From positions 496,001 through 560,000 of the forward strand of contig NZ_BSTJ01000008.1 of NCBI RefSeq assembly GCF_030269445.1: a stretch of DNA of 64,000 bases, written 5' to 3'. Each line of letters begins with the position of its first letter. Position 1 is the first letter of the stretch. The stretch is from Actinoallomurus iriomotensis (GTDB lineage: Bacteria > Actinomycetota > Actinomycetes > Streptosporangiales > Streptosporangiaceae). Positions 53,317 through 62,660 of this stretch are shown piece by piece. A program made the position numbers and the translations under genes. The notes below the pieces were generated by a model that ran no database searches, was not told the DNA's origin, and saw only the letters and a program-made list of their open reading frames with translations.

Positions 53317-54786
53317 ATGAGTGTTCTTCGCACCAAATCCGTGGAACGTTCCATCCAGGAGACGGACGAGCCGGGATCCCGCCTGCGCCGTGAGCTGAGC
53401 GCGCTCGATCTCACCGTCTTCGGTGTCGGCGTCATCGTCGGCACCGGCATCTTCGTGCTCACCGGGAAGGTGGCCAGGGAGAACGCCGGACCGGCCGTGG
53501 CACTGTCATTCGTGGCGGCCGGGATCGCCTGCGCGCTCGCCGCGCTCTGTTACGCGGAGTTCGCCTCCACCGTCCCGGTGGCCGGATCGGCGTACACCTT
53601 CTCCTACGCCACCATCGGTGAGCTGCCCGCCTGGATCATCGGCTGGGACCTCATGCTCGAACTGGCGCTCGGCGCGGCGACCGTGGCGGTGGGCTGGTCG
53701 GGCTATGCCACGATCCTCCTCGACGAGATGGGCCTCCACCTGCCCGCCTCGCTGGTGGGGGAGCGGGCGGCGTTCAACGTCCCCGCGATGCTGATCGTGC
53801 TGGCCGTCACCGCGCTGCTCGTCCTCGGCGTGAAGGTCTCCTCGCGGGTCAACGCCGTCATCGTCGCCGTCAAGATCGCGGTGGTCCTCCTCGTCATCGT
53901 GGCGGGCCTGTTCTTCGTCAAGAGCGCGCACTACCACCCGTTCGTGCCCAGGGCGACGGCCACGCCCGAGGCGCACGGCGGCAAGGCGCCGCTGATCCAG
54001 GTGCTCTTCGGCTACACCCCGTCGACGTACGGGTGGGCGGGCGTCTTCGCCGGGGCCGCGATCGTCTTCTTCGCCTTCATCGGCTTCGACGTGGTCGCCA
54101 CCGCCGCGGAGGAGACCAAGAGGCCCAAGCGCGACCTGCCGATCGGCATCATCGCCTCCCTGCTGGTCTGCACCGCCCTGTACGTCGCGGTCTCCCTGGT
54201 CGTCACCGGCATGCGGGACTACCGCCACCTGAGCGTCGACGCGCCACTGGCCCAGGCGTTCAGGGACGTCGGGCATCCGGCGTTCGCCACGGTCGTGAGC
54301 ATCGGCGCGCTGGCCGGCCTCACCACGGTCGTGCTCATCCTCATACTGGGACAGAGCCGGGTGTTCTTCGCGATGAGCCGCGACGGCCTGCTGCCGCCGT
54401 GGCTGGCGAAGGTCCACCCGCGGTACGGCACCCCGTACCGGATCACGATCGTCATCGGCGTCGTCGTGGCCCTCATCGCCGGGCTCGTCCCGCTCTCGGC
54501 GCTCGCGGAGCTGGTCAACATCGGCACGCTGTTCGCCTTCGCGGTGGTCGCGATCGGCGTGGTGATCCTGCGGCACACCCATCCGGACCTGCCGCGTTCG
54601 TTCCGGGTGCCCGCCTCTCCGGTCCTGCCGTTCCTCGCCGTCGTGGCCTGCGGCTACCTCATGCTGAACCTGCCGGTCGCGACCTGGCTGCGGTTCGTCG
54701 CCTGGATGGTCATCGGCTTCGCCGTCTACCTCCTGTACGGCCGTGCCCACAGCCGGGTGGGGCGCGCGACGGGCGGGCCGAGGTGA
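53317..54786 (+). CDS. Cationic-type amino-acid permease (APC superfamily)
   Basis: Transporter of 489 residues with about twelve helices. The first is LTVFGVGVIVGTGIFVLTG, the classic APC glycine-rich unwound helix, followed by PVAGSAYTFSYATIGELPAW, FFAFIGFDVVATAAEETKRP and VFFAMSRDGLLPPWLAKVHP. It resembles the CAT/YfnA branch that takes up basic or branched amino acids. ATG 53317 follows GAGGATC; GTG 53314 directly before is possible. The next gene, fprA, begins 18 bp later. Confidence 0.9.
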   Translation: MSVLRTKSVERSIQETDEPGSRLRRELSALDLTVFGVGVIVGTGIFVLTGKVARENAGPAVALSFVAAGIACALAALCYAEFASTVPVAGSAYTFSYATIGELPAWIIGWDLMLELALGAATVAVGWSGYATILLDEMGLHLPASLVGERAAFNVPAMLIVLAVTALLVLGVKVSSRVNAVIVAVKIAVVLLVIVAGLFFVKSAHYHPFVPRATATPEAHGGKAPLIQVLFGYTPSTYGWAGVFAGAAIVFFAFIGFDVVATAAEETKRPKRDLPIGIIASLLVCTALYVAVSLVVTGMRDYRHLSVDAPLAQAFRDVGHPAFATVVSIGALAGLTTVVLILILGQSRVFFAMSRDGLLPPWLAKVHPRYGTPYRITIVIGVVVALIAGLVPLSALAELVNIGTLFAFAVVAIGVVILRHTHPDLPRSFRVPASPVLPFLAVVACGYLMLNLPVATWLRFVAWMVIGFAVYLLYGRAHSRVGRATGGPR

Positions 54787-54803
54787 CAGGGGACTGATAC
54801 CGC

Positions 54804-56204
54804 GTGGGCATGGGAATCGGGCCGCGAGCTGGGAACAATGTGGGGGTGGTGGACGCATCTGGTCTTCGCGTGGCGATCATCGGCTCCGGGCCGGCGGGCA
54901 TCTATGCCGCCGAGGCCCTGGTGAAGCAGGCGCAAGGTGAGGTCCAGGTCGACGTCTTCGACCGGCTCCCCACGCCGTACGGGCTGGTGCGCTACGGCGT
55001 GGCGCCCGACCACACGTCGATCAAGTCGATCGCGCGCTACCTGCAGCGCGTGCTGGAAGATCCCGCCGTGCGCTTCCTCGGCGGCGTGGAGTTCGGCAAG
55101 GACGTCACGCGCGAGACGCTGCTGGACTGCTACGACGCGGTGATCTACGCGACCGGCGCGATGGTCGACCGCCACCTGGGCATCCCGGGCGAGGACCTGG
55201 TCGGCAGCGTCGCCGCGACCGACTTCGTCAACTGGTACTGCGGCCACCCCGACGCGACGGACCTCGCGGTGGACCTGTCGATGGAAGCCGTCGCGGTCAT
55301 CGGCGTCGGCAACGTCGCGGTCGACGTCGTACGGATCCTCGCCAAGACCGCCGGCGAACTGCGCGCCACGGACGTGCCCGACCCGGTCCTCGCCCTGCTC
55401 GGCGGCAGCGCGGTACGCCACATCCACATGATCGGGCGGCGGGGGCCGGCGCAGGCGAAGTTCACCACGAAGGAACTGCGCGAGCTCGGCGCGCTGCCGG
55501 GCGCCGAGGTGCACGTCCGCGAGGAGGACCTGCGGCTCGATCCGGTGAGCGCCGCGCTGGCCGAGTCGGACCGGCACGTGCGCGCCAACGTCGCGGTCAT
55601 GCGCGAGTGGGCCGGCCGTCCGGCCGGTGACCTTCCGCGCCGCCTCGACCTGCGGTTCTGGCTGCGCCCGGTGGAGATCCTGGGCACCGGCCGGGTCGAG
55701 GGCCTGCGGCTGGAGCGCACGACGCTGAACGCCGAGGGCCGGGTCGTGGGCACCGGGGAGTACGAGACGCTGCCGGTGGGCCTGGTGCTGCGCTCGGTCG
55801 GATACCAGAGCGTGCCCCTGCCGGGGGTGCCGTTCGACGCGCGGGCGTACGTCGTGCCGAACGAGGGCGGCCGGGTCCTCGGCGAGGACGGCGCGCCGCT
55901 ACCGGGCGAGTACGTCGCGGGCTGGGTCAAGCGCGGCCCCACCGGGGTGATCGGCACCAACAAGGCCGACGCGGCGGAGACCGTCCGCGCCCTGCTCGCC
56001 GACCTGGGCGGACGCTCGCGGAAGCGGCAGGCGATCGAGGCGCTGCTGGAGTCGCGGGGCGTGCGGGTGGTGACGTACGACGACTGGCTGGGCATCGACG
56101 CGGGCGAGATCGAACTGGCGCGCTCCCTCGATCGCGGCGAGCGCGTGAAGCTGTCCGGCTGGGAGGCCCTGCGCCGGGCGTACGGCCATGACCCTCTGAG
56201 CTGA
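54804..56204 (+). CDS. fprA: NADPH-ferredoxin reductase FprA
   Basis: Adrenodoxin-reductase-type flavoprotein of 466 residues passing electrons from NADPH to ferredoxin. FAD loop IIGSGPAGIYAAEAL, NADPH loop GVGNVAVDVVR, and conserved DRLPTPYGLVRYGVAPDH and GWVKRGPTGVIGTNKADA are present. The start is uncertain: GTG 54804 or a GTG at 54840-54849 giving a shorter N-terminus. The hairpin AAGCCTTC-ATC-GAAGGCTT follows. Confidence 0.93.
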   Translation: MGMGIGPRAGNNVGVVDASGLRVAIIGSGPAGIYAAEALVKQAQGEVQVDVFDRLPTPYGLVRYGVAPDHTSIKSIARYLQRVLEDPAVRFLGGVEFGKDVTRETLLDCYDAVIYATGAMVDRHLGIPGEDLVGSVAATDFVNWYCGHPDATDLAVDLSMEAVAVIGVGNVAVDVVRILAKTAGELRATDVPDPVLALLGGSAVRHIHMIGRRGPAQAKFTTKELRELGALPGAEVHVREEDLRLDPVSAALAESDRHVRANVAVMREWAGRPAGDLPRRLDLRFWLRPVEILGTGRVEGLRLERTTLNAEGRVVGTGEYETLPVGLVLRSVGYQSVPLPGVPFDARAYVVPNEGGRVLGEDGAPLPGEYVAGWVKRGPTGVIGTNKADAAETVRALLADLGGRSRKRQAIEALLESRGVRVVTYDDWLGIDAGEIELARSLDRGERVKLSGWEALRRAYGHDPLS

Positions 56205-56212
56205 CTCTCAGC

Positions 56213-56231
56213 AAGCCTTCATCGAAGGCTT
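56213..56231 (+). terminator. Short hairpin after fprA
   Basis: Perfect 8-bp stem AAGCCTTC / GAAGGCTT with loop ATC, 8 bases after the fprA stop. No T-tract. Confidence 0.55.
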
Positions 56232-56410
56232 AGACGCGCGAATCGCCTGTTTGGTTGCTGTGAATCTTCCGATATGGCCATAGCTTGCCAGTATGTCCGT
56301 TTGATCAGTAATTTCCCCATGCGCACCACTAGCGTGCTGCGCTGACACGTCGTGGCGACGCTCCGGCCACCTTCGACCGACGCCACGCACTCTCTAAGGG
56401 GAAACATCGA

Positions 56411-57049
56411 ATGAACATCGCACGTCTGGGGGCAGTCGGCGGGGCAGCCGCGATCGTCGCACTGTGCGCGGCGGGACCGGCGTTCGCCACCGACACGCCG
56501 GGCCCGGTGACGGGGGGCGGCGTCACCAAGGACGCGCCGTCGGCGCCGTCGAAGCCGGCCGGCAAGGAGCCCACGGCCGACGTGACGCCGAAGTCCTTCT
56601 ACGGGGGAGACACGCTCACCTTCACCGTCGAGAACTGCGCGGTCGTGCCGACGATCGAGGACGTGAACGGCCTCTTCGTCGCCACCCAGCCCTTCAAGGC
56701 GACGGGCACCGAGGGCAGCTACGCGGCCAAGGAGACCACCCGCAAGAAGCTGGTCGAAGGCAAGAAGTACTCGGTGAGCGTCCACTGCGGGCGCTGGAGC
56801 GACACGTTCACCACCCAGCCGCACAAGCGGCCGAAGCCCACCCCCACGCCGACCAAGTCCGGCACCCCGACGCCGACCGCGTCCGGCACCCCGACCGGGC
56901 TGCCCAGCGGCGCCCCGCAGACCGGTGACGGCTCGGGCAGCGGCGGCGGGAACACCGGCCTGATCGCCGGTGGCGCGGCCGTCGTCATCGCGGGCCTCGC
57001 GGGCGGCACCTTCCTCTACACCCGCCGGCGTTCGTCGGCTGGAGCCTGA
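56411..57049 (+). CDS. Exported protein with PQTG sorting-like signal
   Basis: Surface protein of 212 residues. The signal peptide is MNIARLGAVGGAAAIVALCA. A compact beta domain with two Cys (VENCAVVPTIEDV, VSVHCGRWSDTF) occupies about 55-130. A Thr/Pro spacer leads to APQTGDG, a hydrophobic helix (GLIAGGAAVVIAGLAGGTFLY) and tail RRR. The motif lacks the usual Leu of LPXTG. The gene stands directly before two sortases, so it is probably their dedicated substrate. Confidence 0.82.
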   Translation: MNIARLGAVGGAAAIVALCAAGPAFATDTPGPVTGGGVTKDAPSAPSKPAGKEPTADVTPKSFYGGDTLTFTVENCAVVPTIEDVNGLFVATQPFKATGTEGSYAAKETTRKKLVEGKKYSVSVHCGRWSDTFTTQPHKRPKPTPTPTKSGTPTPTASGTPTGLPSGAPQTGDGSGSGGGNTGLIAGGAAVVIAGLAGGTFLYTRRRSSAGA

Positions 57050-57676
57050 GTGCTCCCTGAGCGGTACCGTGCCGGCCGTCACGCCTTGGGCGTGGCGGCC
57101 GGTGCGCTGCTCGCGGTGACGGCGGCCGGGTGCGGGGGAGGCGGCGGCGCGAAGCCGCCGGCGAAGGTGTGGACGCCCGCTCCGTCCGTGTCGAGCAGCG
57201 CGCCGACGAAGCCACTGGCCCGCTCGGTACCCTCCCGGCTGCGCATTCCGAAGCTGCACATCAACTCACCGATCATGAAGCTCGGCCTCAACGCCGACCA
57301 CACGATCCAGGTGCCGCCCCTGAGCCGGCCGAACATGACCGGCTGGTGGGACGGTGGCCCGACTCCCGGCGAGAAGGGCGCGTCGGTCATCCTGGGGCAC
57401 AACGTCGGCAACGGCCATCCCTCGGTGTTCGAGAAGCTGGGCACGCTGAAGCCGGGCGACACCGTCCAGGTGACGCGCGCCAACGGCAGCGTCGCAACCT
57501 TCCAGATCACCAAGCTGGAGCAGATCGCCAAGAGCCGCTTCCCGACGCAGAAGGTGTACGGCAAGCTGTCGTATCCGGGCATCCGCCTGATCACCTGCGG
57601 CGGCCGCTTCGACGCGTCATGGGGGCATCACGTCGACAACATCATCGCGTACGGCAGGTTGGTGAACGGCACCTGA
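57050..57676 (+). CDS. Class F-like sortase, first of pair
   Basis: Transpeptidase of 208 residues. An N-terminal hydrophobic segment ends at Cys in VTAAGC, so it may be a lipoprotein rather than a simple membrane-anchored sortase. The catalytic His is in VILGHN and the catalytic Cys in LITCGG. The start GTG directly follows the substrate stop (TGAGTG). The second sortase begins about 60 bp downstream. Confidence 0.88.
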   Translation: MLPERYRAGRHALGVAAGALLAVTAAGCGGGGGAKPPAKVWTPAPSVSSSAPTKPLARSVPSRLRIPKLHINSPIMKLGLNADHTIQVPPLSRPNMTGWWDGGPTPGEKGASVILGHNVGNGHPSVFEKLGTLKPGDTVQVTRANGSVATFQITKLEQIAKSRFPTQKVYGKLSYPGIRLITCGGRFDASWGHHVDNIIAYGRLVNGT

Positions 57677-57735
57677 GCGAACGCAGCGTACGTCCCGGCC
57701 GGCACCGCCGGCCAGACGACGGGGGCGGGGAACCG

Positions 57736-58503
57736 ATGGCAGTGCCTCTCGCGGAGGTCACGGTCCCCGACCTCCGCATGCCCGTGATCGACGCGACCGT
57801 CCCCGACCTCGGCACGTACACCGGCACGGGCTGGACCTCTCCGGGGGAGCCGGCTCTCCCGGAGGAGCCGGTGGCGCCGCGGAGGCGACGTGGCCGGCGC
57901 TCGAACATCCTCGTCGCGGGCGGCATGGTCGTCGTGGTGGGCGCGGGCGTGACGATGATCGTGGTCGGCTCGAACGGCGGCGGCCCGCCGCAGCCGCCGA
58001 AGGCGAAGTCGGTCACCGCGCCGGAGCCGGTGGTGAAGGCCCGCCCGATGAACCGGGCGCTGCCGGTGCGCATCACCATCCCGCGCATCCACGTGAACGC
58101 CCCGATCGAGGCGCTCGGCCAGAACGCCGACGGCACGGTGGAGGTCCCGACCCTGACCCGGCCGAACCTCGCGGGCTGGTACAAGTACGGCCCGACCCCC
58201 GGCCAGAAGGGCGCGGCGGTCGTACTGGGCCACGTCGACGCCCACCGCCACCAGGCGGTGTTCTTCCGGCTGGGCAGCCTGCACCGTGGCGACCGCATCC
58301 ACGTGACACGTGCGGGCGGCAGCGTGGCCACCTTCACCGTCGACAGCGTCGTGCCGGTCGCGAAGGACCGCTTTCCCACGCAGAGCGTGTACGGCAAGAC
58401 CAGGTACGCGGCGCTGCGCGTCGTCACGTGCGGCGGCAAGTACGACAAGAAGACGATGCACTACCTGGGCAACATCATCGTCTACGCCCACCTCGTGCAC
58501 TGA
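57736..58503 (+). CDS. Class F-like sortase, second of pair
   Basis: Sortase of 255 residues with an N-terminal cytosolic tail (about 60 residues), one transmembrane helix (NILVAGGMVVVVGAGVTMIV) and a catalytic domain. The His is in VVLGHVDAHRH and the Cys in VVTCGGKYD. Sequence similarity to the first sortase is high around GPTPG-KGA and RFPTQ-VYGK, so the pair arose by duplication. One may anchor the PQTG protein and the other the LPTTG protein at 19143; this is speculative. Confidence 0.9.
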   Translation: MAVPLAEVTVPDLRMPVIDATVPDLGTYTGTGWTSPGEPALPEEPVAPRRRRGRRSNILVAGGMVVVVGAGVTMIVVGSNGGGPPQPPKAKSVTAPEPVVKARPMNRALPVRITIPRIHVNAPIEALGQNADGTVEVPTLTRPNLAGWYKYGPTPGQKGAAVVLGHVDAHRHQAVFFRLGSLHRGDRIHVTRAGGSVATFTVDSVVPVAKDRFPTQSVYGKTRYAALRVVTCGGKYDKKTMHYLGNIIVYAHLVH

Positions 58504-58519
58504 CGGTCGGGGAACCCTG

Positions 58520-59184
58520 ATGCGGCTGGCGGCGGTCGCCGCGGTGGCACCGGAGGCGCATGTCGGAGCCGTCCTTGCCGTACCGCCCTCCGGGCTCGGG
58601 CGGCTGGCCGCGACGCCGCGCGAGCAGCCGCTCGGCGACTGGTACGCCGAACAGCGCGTCGACGTTCGGATCGGCCTTCTGGCTGGGACGTGACCGGGAC
58701 GAGCCACCGGCATCGCAGCTGTGGCTGAGCCTCATCGCCGAACCCGGCCGGGAACATATCGAACGACCCCGTGTCGAGCGATGGCTGACCGCGCTCGCCG
58801 AGGCCGGCCTGCTCCCACCCGCCGCGTCACCCGTACGGATCGCCGAGTGGTTCTTCACGCACGTACGGGCCGAGCCCGGTCACCCGCCCCCGAGCCCGCG
58901 ACCCGCGACCGTCCGAGCCCGTACCCGACGCGTTGCTCACGGCGGCGGACGACGATCTGGTCACGGTCGAGTGGTGCTGCGCCTGGCCCGGCGAGTCCGC
59001 CGCGCTGAGCGGCGTCCTCCTCAACGTCAACGCCACCTACCACGGCAGCCCGTACGACCCGGTTCACCGTCCGGGAACGTCGACCGTGCACCTGAGCGTC
59101 CATCCGCGCGCGAACGACCGGAACCCCGGCGCCTACGCCCGGCGGCTGGCCGAGATGGCCGGCCTCCGGCTCGTGGCCGGTTAG
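58520..59184 (+). pseudogene. Frameshifted gene of unknown function
   Basis: Gene-like sequence continues through three reading frames. MRLAAVAAVAPEAHVGAVLA to QPLGDWYAEQRVD is in one frame, SAFWLGRDRDEPPASQLW to RIAEWFFTHVRAEPG in a second (shift near 58660), and VEWCCAWPGESAALSG to LAEMAGLRLVAG in a third (shift near 58890-58925). Together they would form about 220 residues. Two frameshifts indicate decay or sequencing errors in GC-rich DNA. No family is recognised. Confidence 0.6.
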
Positions 59185-59245
59185 CCGGCCGACGGCGGTC
59201 CCCGGCGGCCCTCCTGCTCCGCCGGGGATCTCCACCCGGCCCGGT

Positions 59246-61327
59246 CTACGGCAGCGAGGCGACTCCGCGGTCGAGGAAGCGGGAGCCGGTCACGCGCTCC
59301 GCGACGCCCGTGCGGTCCAGGTACGGCGTCACGCCGCCCAGGTGGAACGGCCAGCCCGCGCCCAGGATCATGCACAGGTCGATGTCCTGCGGGGCCGCGA
59401 CGACGCCCTCATCGAGCATGATGCGGATCTCCTGCGCCAGCGCGTCGAGGGCCCGCGTGAGCACCTGCTCCTCCGTGGACGGCGAGGTGCCGCCCGCGAA
59501 GATCTCCACCGCCTCCGGGTCGAGCGTGAAGTCCGGCCGGTAGACCCCGGGCTTGCCGGCCGCGACCAGCTTGGCCAGTTTGCCCGACAGCGGGAAGCGG
59601 TCCGGGAACGCCTCGTGCAGCGTCTCGTTCACGTGCAGCGCGATCGCCGGGCCGACCAGTCCCATCAGGACGAACGGCGGCATCGGCAGGCCCAGCGGCG
59701 CCGCCGCGCGCTCGGCCACGTCGATCGGTGTGCCCTCCTCCACGGTCTGCACGATCTCGGCGAGCATCCGCAGCAGGACACGGTTGACCACGAACGCCGG
59801 GGCGTCCTTGACCAGGACGCAGGACTTCTTCAGCGCCTTGCCGGTCGCGAACGCCGTGGCCAGCGTCGCGTCGTCGGTGTGCTCGCCGCGGACGATCTCC
59901 AGCAGCGGCAGGACCGCGACCGGGTTGAAGAAGTGGAAGCCGACGACCCGTTCCGGGTGCCGCAGCTTGGCCGCCATCTCCGAGACCGACAGCGACGAGG
60001 TGTTCGTCGCCAGCAGGCACTCGGGGGAGACCACGGCCTCCACCTCGGCGAAGACCTGCTGCTTGACGCCCATCTCCTCGAAGACGGCCTCGATGACGAA
60101 GTCGGCGTCCGCGAACGCGTCCTTGGTCAGCGAGCCGGTCACCAGGCCCTTGAGCCTGGCCGCCTCGTCGGGGGAGACCCGTCCCTTGCCGAGCAGCTTG
60201 TCCACCTCGGCGTGCACGTACGCCACGCCCTTGTCGAGCCGCTCCTGGTCCAGGTCGGTCAGCACCACCGGCACACCGAGCCGGCGGGCGAACAGCAGGC
60301 CGAGCTGTGAGGCCATCAGGCCGGCGCCGACGACGCCGACCTTGGTCACCGGGCGGGCCAGGGCCTTGTCCGGGGCGCCGGCCGGGCGCCGGGCCCGCTT
60401 CTGCACCAGGTCGAAGGCGTACAGCCCCGACCGGAGCTCGTCGCTCATGATCAGGTCGGCGAGCGCCTCGTTCTCGGCCGCGAACCCCTCGTCGCGCGTA
60501 CGGTCCTTGGCCGCCGCGACCAGGTCCAGGGCCCGCAGCGGGGCGGGCGCCGCGCCGTGCAGCTTGCCCTCCACCCGCCACCGCGCCTGGGCGATCGCCT
60601 CGTCCCACGCCGCGCCCGTGTCGACCGGCGCGCGTTCGACCGTCACCTCGCCGGTCAGTACGCGGGCGGCCCAGCGCAGCGACTCCTCCAGGAAGTCGGC
60701 CGGCTCGAACATCGCGTCGGCGATGCCGAGATCGTGGGCCTGCGGACCGCGCAGCATCTTGTTCTGGTTCAGCGGGTTGTCGATGATCACCTGCAGGGCC
60801 TTCTCCGCGCCGATCAGGCGCGGCAGCAGGTACGTGCCGCCCCAGCCGGGCACCAGGCCGAGGAAGCACTCCGGCAGCGCCACCGCGGGCACGCCCGAGG
60901 AGATCGTCCGGTACGCGCAGTGCAGCGCGACCTCGACGCCGCCGCCCATCGCCGCGCCGTTCACGAACGCGAACGAGGGGACCGTCAGCTCGCCCAGCCG
61001 GCGGAACACGTCGTGTCCCAGCCGGGCGATCTCCAGCGCCTGCTCGCGGCCGGTGATCAGCGGCACGCCGTTCAGGTCCGCGCCGACCGCGAAGATGAAC
61101 GGCTTGCCGGTCACGCCGACGGCGGCGAGGTCGTCACGGGCCGCGATCGCGTCCAGGGCGGCGTTCAGCTCCGTCAGGCCGCCCGGCCCGAACGTGCTCG
61201 GCTTCGTGTGGTCGAACCCGTTGTCGAGCGTGATCAACGCCATCGTGCCCGCGCCGTACGGCAACTCGACGTCCCGTACGCGCGTGTGCGTCACGACCTC
61301 GTCGGAAAAGATGTCGGCGACACTCAT
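59246..61327 (-). CDS. fadB: Fatty-acid oxidation complex alpha subunit (enoyl-CoA hydratase/3-hydroxyacyl-CoA dehydrogenase)
   Basis: Bifunctional beta-oxidation enzyme of 693 residues. The N-terminal hydratase (about 1-280) has NGAAMGGGVEVALHC and ALPECFLGLVPGWGGTYLLP with the catalytic Glu pair. The dehydrogenase has NAD loop VGVVGAGLMASQLGLLFA, HFFNPVAVLPLLEIV and a C-terminal helical domain. The ATG overlaps the fadA stop by ATGA, so both are one operon. Together they degrade acyl-CoA to acetyl-CoA. Confidence 0.93.
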   Translation of the reverse strand: MSVADIFSDEVVTHTRVRDVELPYGAGTMALITLDNGFDHTKPSTFGPGGLTELNAALDAIAARDDLAAVGVTGKPFIFAVGADLNGVPLITGREQALEIARLGHDVFRRLGELTVPSFAFVNGAAMGGGVEVALHCAYRTISSGVPAVALPECFLGLVPGWGGTYLLPRLIGAEKALQVIIDNPLNQNKMLRGPQAHDLGIADAMFEPADFLEESLRWAARVLTGEVTVERAPVDTGAAWDEAIAQARWRVEGKLHGAAPAPLRALDLVAAAKDRTRDEGFAAENEALADLIMSDELRSGLYAFDLVQKRARRPAGAPDKALARPVTKVGVVGAGLMASQLGLLFARRLGVPVVLTDLDQERLDKGVAYVHAEVDKLLGKGRVSPDEAARLKGLVTGSLTKDAFADADFVIEAVFEEMGVKQQVFAEVEAVVSPECLLATNTSSLSVSEMAAKLRHPERVVGFHFFNPVAVLPLLEIVRGEHTDDATLATAFATGKALKKSCVLVKDAPAFVVNRVLLRMLAEIVQTVEEGTPIDVAERAAAPLGLPMPPFVLMGLVGPAIALHVNETLHEAFPDRFPLSGKLAKLVAAGKPGVYRPDFTLDPEAVEIFAGGTSPSTEEQVLTRALDALAQEIRIMLDEGVVAAPQDIDLCMILGAGWPFHLGGVTPYLDRTGVAERVTGSRFLDRGVASLP

Positions 61328-62511
61328 CGAACTGCCTCCCAAAGAACCGTCCCGCCCATTCCCATGCCGACGCACATCGTGGTGAGCCCGTACCGGACGT
61401 CCGGGTGCTCCTCGAAGTGGCGGGCGAGCTGTGTCATCAGCCGTACGCCCGAGGAGGCGAGCGGGTGGCCGATGGCGATCGCGCCGCCCCAGGGGTTCAC
61501 GCGCGGGTCGTCCTCAGCGATCTTGAAGTGGTCGAGGAAGGCGAGCACCTGCACCGCGAACGCCTCGTTGATCTCGATCAGGCCGATGTCGTCCATGGTC
61601 AGCGAGTTGCGCGCGAGCAGCTTCTCGGTGGCCGGGACCGGCCCGACGCCCATGACCTCCGGCTCGACGCCGGCGAACGAGTAGTCGACGAGCCGCATCC
61701 GCGCGGTCAGTCCCAGCTCGGCGGCGACCTCCTCGGCCGCGACGATGCAGCCCGTCGCGCCGTCGTTGAGCCCGGCGGCGTTGCCGGCCGTGACGTGCCC
61801 GTGCGGGCGGAACGGCGTCTTCAGCGCGGCCAGGTTCTCCATGGTCGTGCCGGGGCGCGGCGGCTCGTCGCGCGTCGCGAGCCCGTAGCCCTTCTCCGCG
61901 GACCGGATCGCCATCGGCACCAGGTCCTGCTGGAACCGGCCGGCCTCGTACGCCTCAGCGACCTTCTGCTGGCTGCGCACCGCGTACGCGTCGGCGCGCT
62001 CCTTGGTGATCTGCGGGTACCGGTCGTGCAGGTTCTCCGCGGTCATGCCCATGATCAGGGCGGACCCGTCGACGAGCTTCTCAGCGAGGAACCGCGGGTT
62101 GGGGTCGACGCCCTCGCCCATCGGGTGCCGGCCCATGTGCTCGACGCCGCCGGCGATGGCCACGTCGTACGCGCCGAAGGCGATGCCGCCGGCGACCGTC
62201 GTGACGGCGGTCATCGCGCCCGCGCACATGCGGTCGATGGCGTACCCGGGGACGCTCTTGGGCAGCCCGGCCAGCACCGCGGCCGAACGGCCGATGGTGA
62301 GGCCCTGGTCGCCGATCTGGGTGGTGGCCGCGATGGCGACCTCGTCGATGCGCTCGGCGGGCAGCGCGGGGTTGCGCCTCCGCAGCTCGCGGATCACCCG
62401 GACGACGAGGTCGTCGGCGCGGGTCTCGGCGTACAGCCCCTTGGGGCCGGCCTTGCCGAACGGCGTGCGTACGCCGTCGACGAAGACCACGTCACGCGCG
62501 ATACGAGGCAC
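61324..62511 (-). CDS. fadA: Acetyl-CoA acyltransferase (3-ketoacyl-CoA thiolase)
   Basis: Thiolase of 395 residues. The nucleophilic Cys is in DRMCAGAMTAV, the others in INEAFAVQ, GGAIAIGHPLASSG (His) and TTMCVGMGMGG (second Cys). AAGGAGG lies 7-8 bases before the GTG. First gene of the fadAB operon, behind a palindrome-containing promoter at 62560. Confidence 0.95.
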   Translation of the reverse strand: MPRIARDVVFVDGVRTPFGKAGPKGLYAETRADDLVVRVIRELRRRNPALPAERIDEVAIAATTQIGDQGLTIGRSAAVLAGLPKSVPGYAIDRMCAGAMTAVTTVAGGIAFGAYDVAIAGGVEHMGRHPMGEGVDPNPRFLAEKLVDGSALIMGMTAENLHDRYPQITKERADAYAVRSQQKVAEAYEAGRFQQDLVPMAIRSAEKGYGLATRDEPPRPGTTMENLAALKTPFRPHGHVTAGNAAGLNDGATGCIVAAEEVAAELGLTARMRLVDYSFAGVEPEVMGVGPVPATEKLLARNSLTMDDIGLIEINEAFAVQVLAFLDHFKIAEDDPRVNPWGGAIAIGHPLASSGVRLMTQLARHFEEHPDVRYGLTTMCVGMGMGGTVLWEAVR

Positions 62512-62559
62512 GGTCGGTCCTCCTTCTGATGCGGTGCTGATGAGTTCTTTCGCGTATAG

Positions 62560-62575
62560 GTTACTCGCCAGTAAC
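62560..62575 (-). promoter_or_regulatory. Palindromic operator in the fadAB promoter
   Basis: Perfect inverted repeat GTTACTCGCCAGTAAC, 49 bp before the fadA start. On the minus strand a -10-like TATACG follows immediately, so a bound protein would cover the spacer and block transcription. A repeat of the same half-site architecture (GTTAC-N6-GTAAC) lies before the secreted lipase. TetR-type acyl-CoA regulators commonly use such sites, but the cognate regulator is not in view. Confidence 0.65.
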
Positions 62576-62660
62576 AGCAGGTGCGAAAGCGGGTCTTGAT
62601 GGAGACGTGTCCCCGCCGTAGCCTGACCGGAATCACGGGATCGCAGGGAGTGACACGTCA

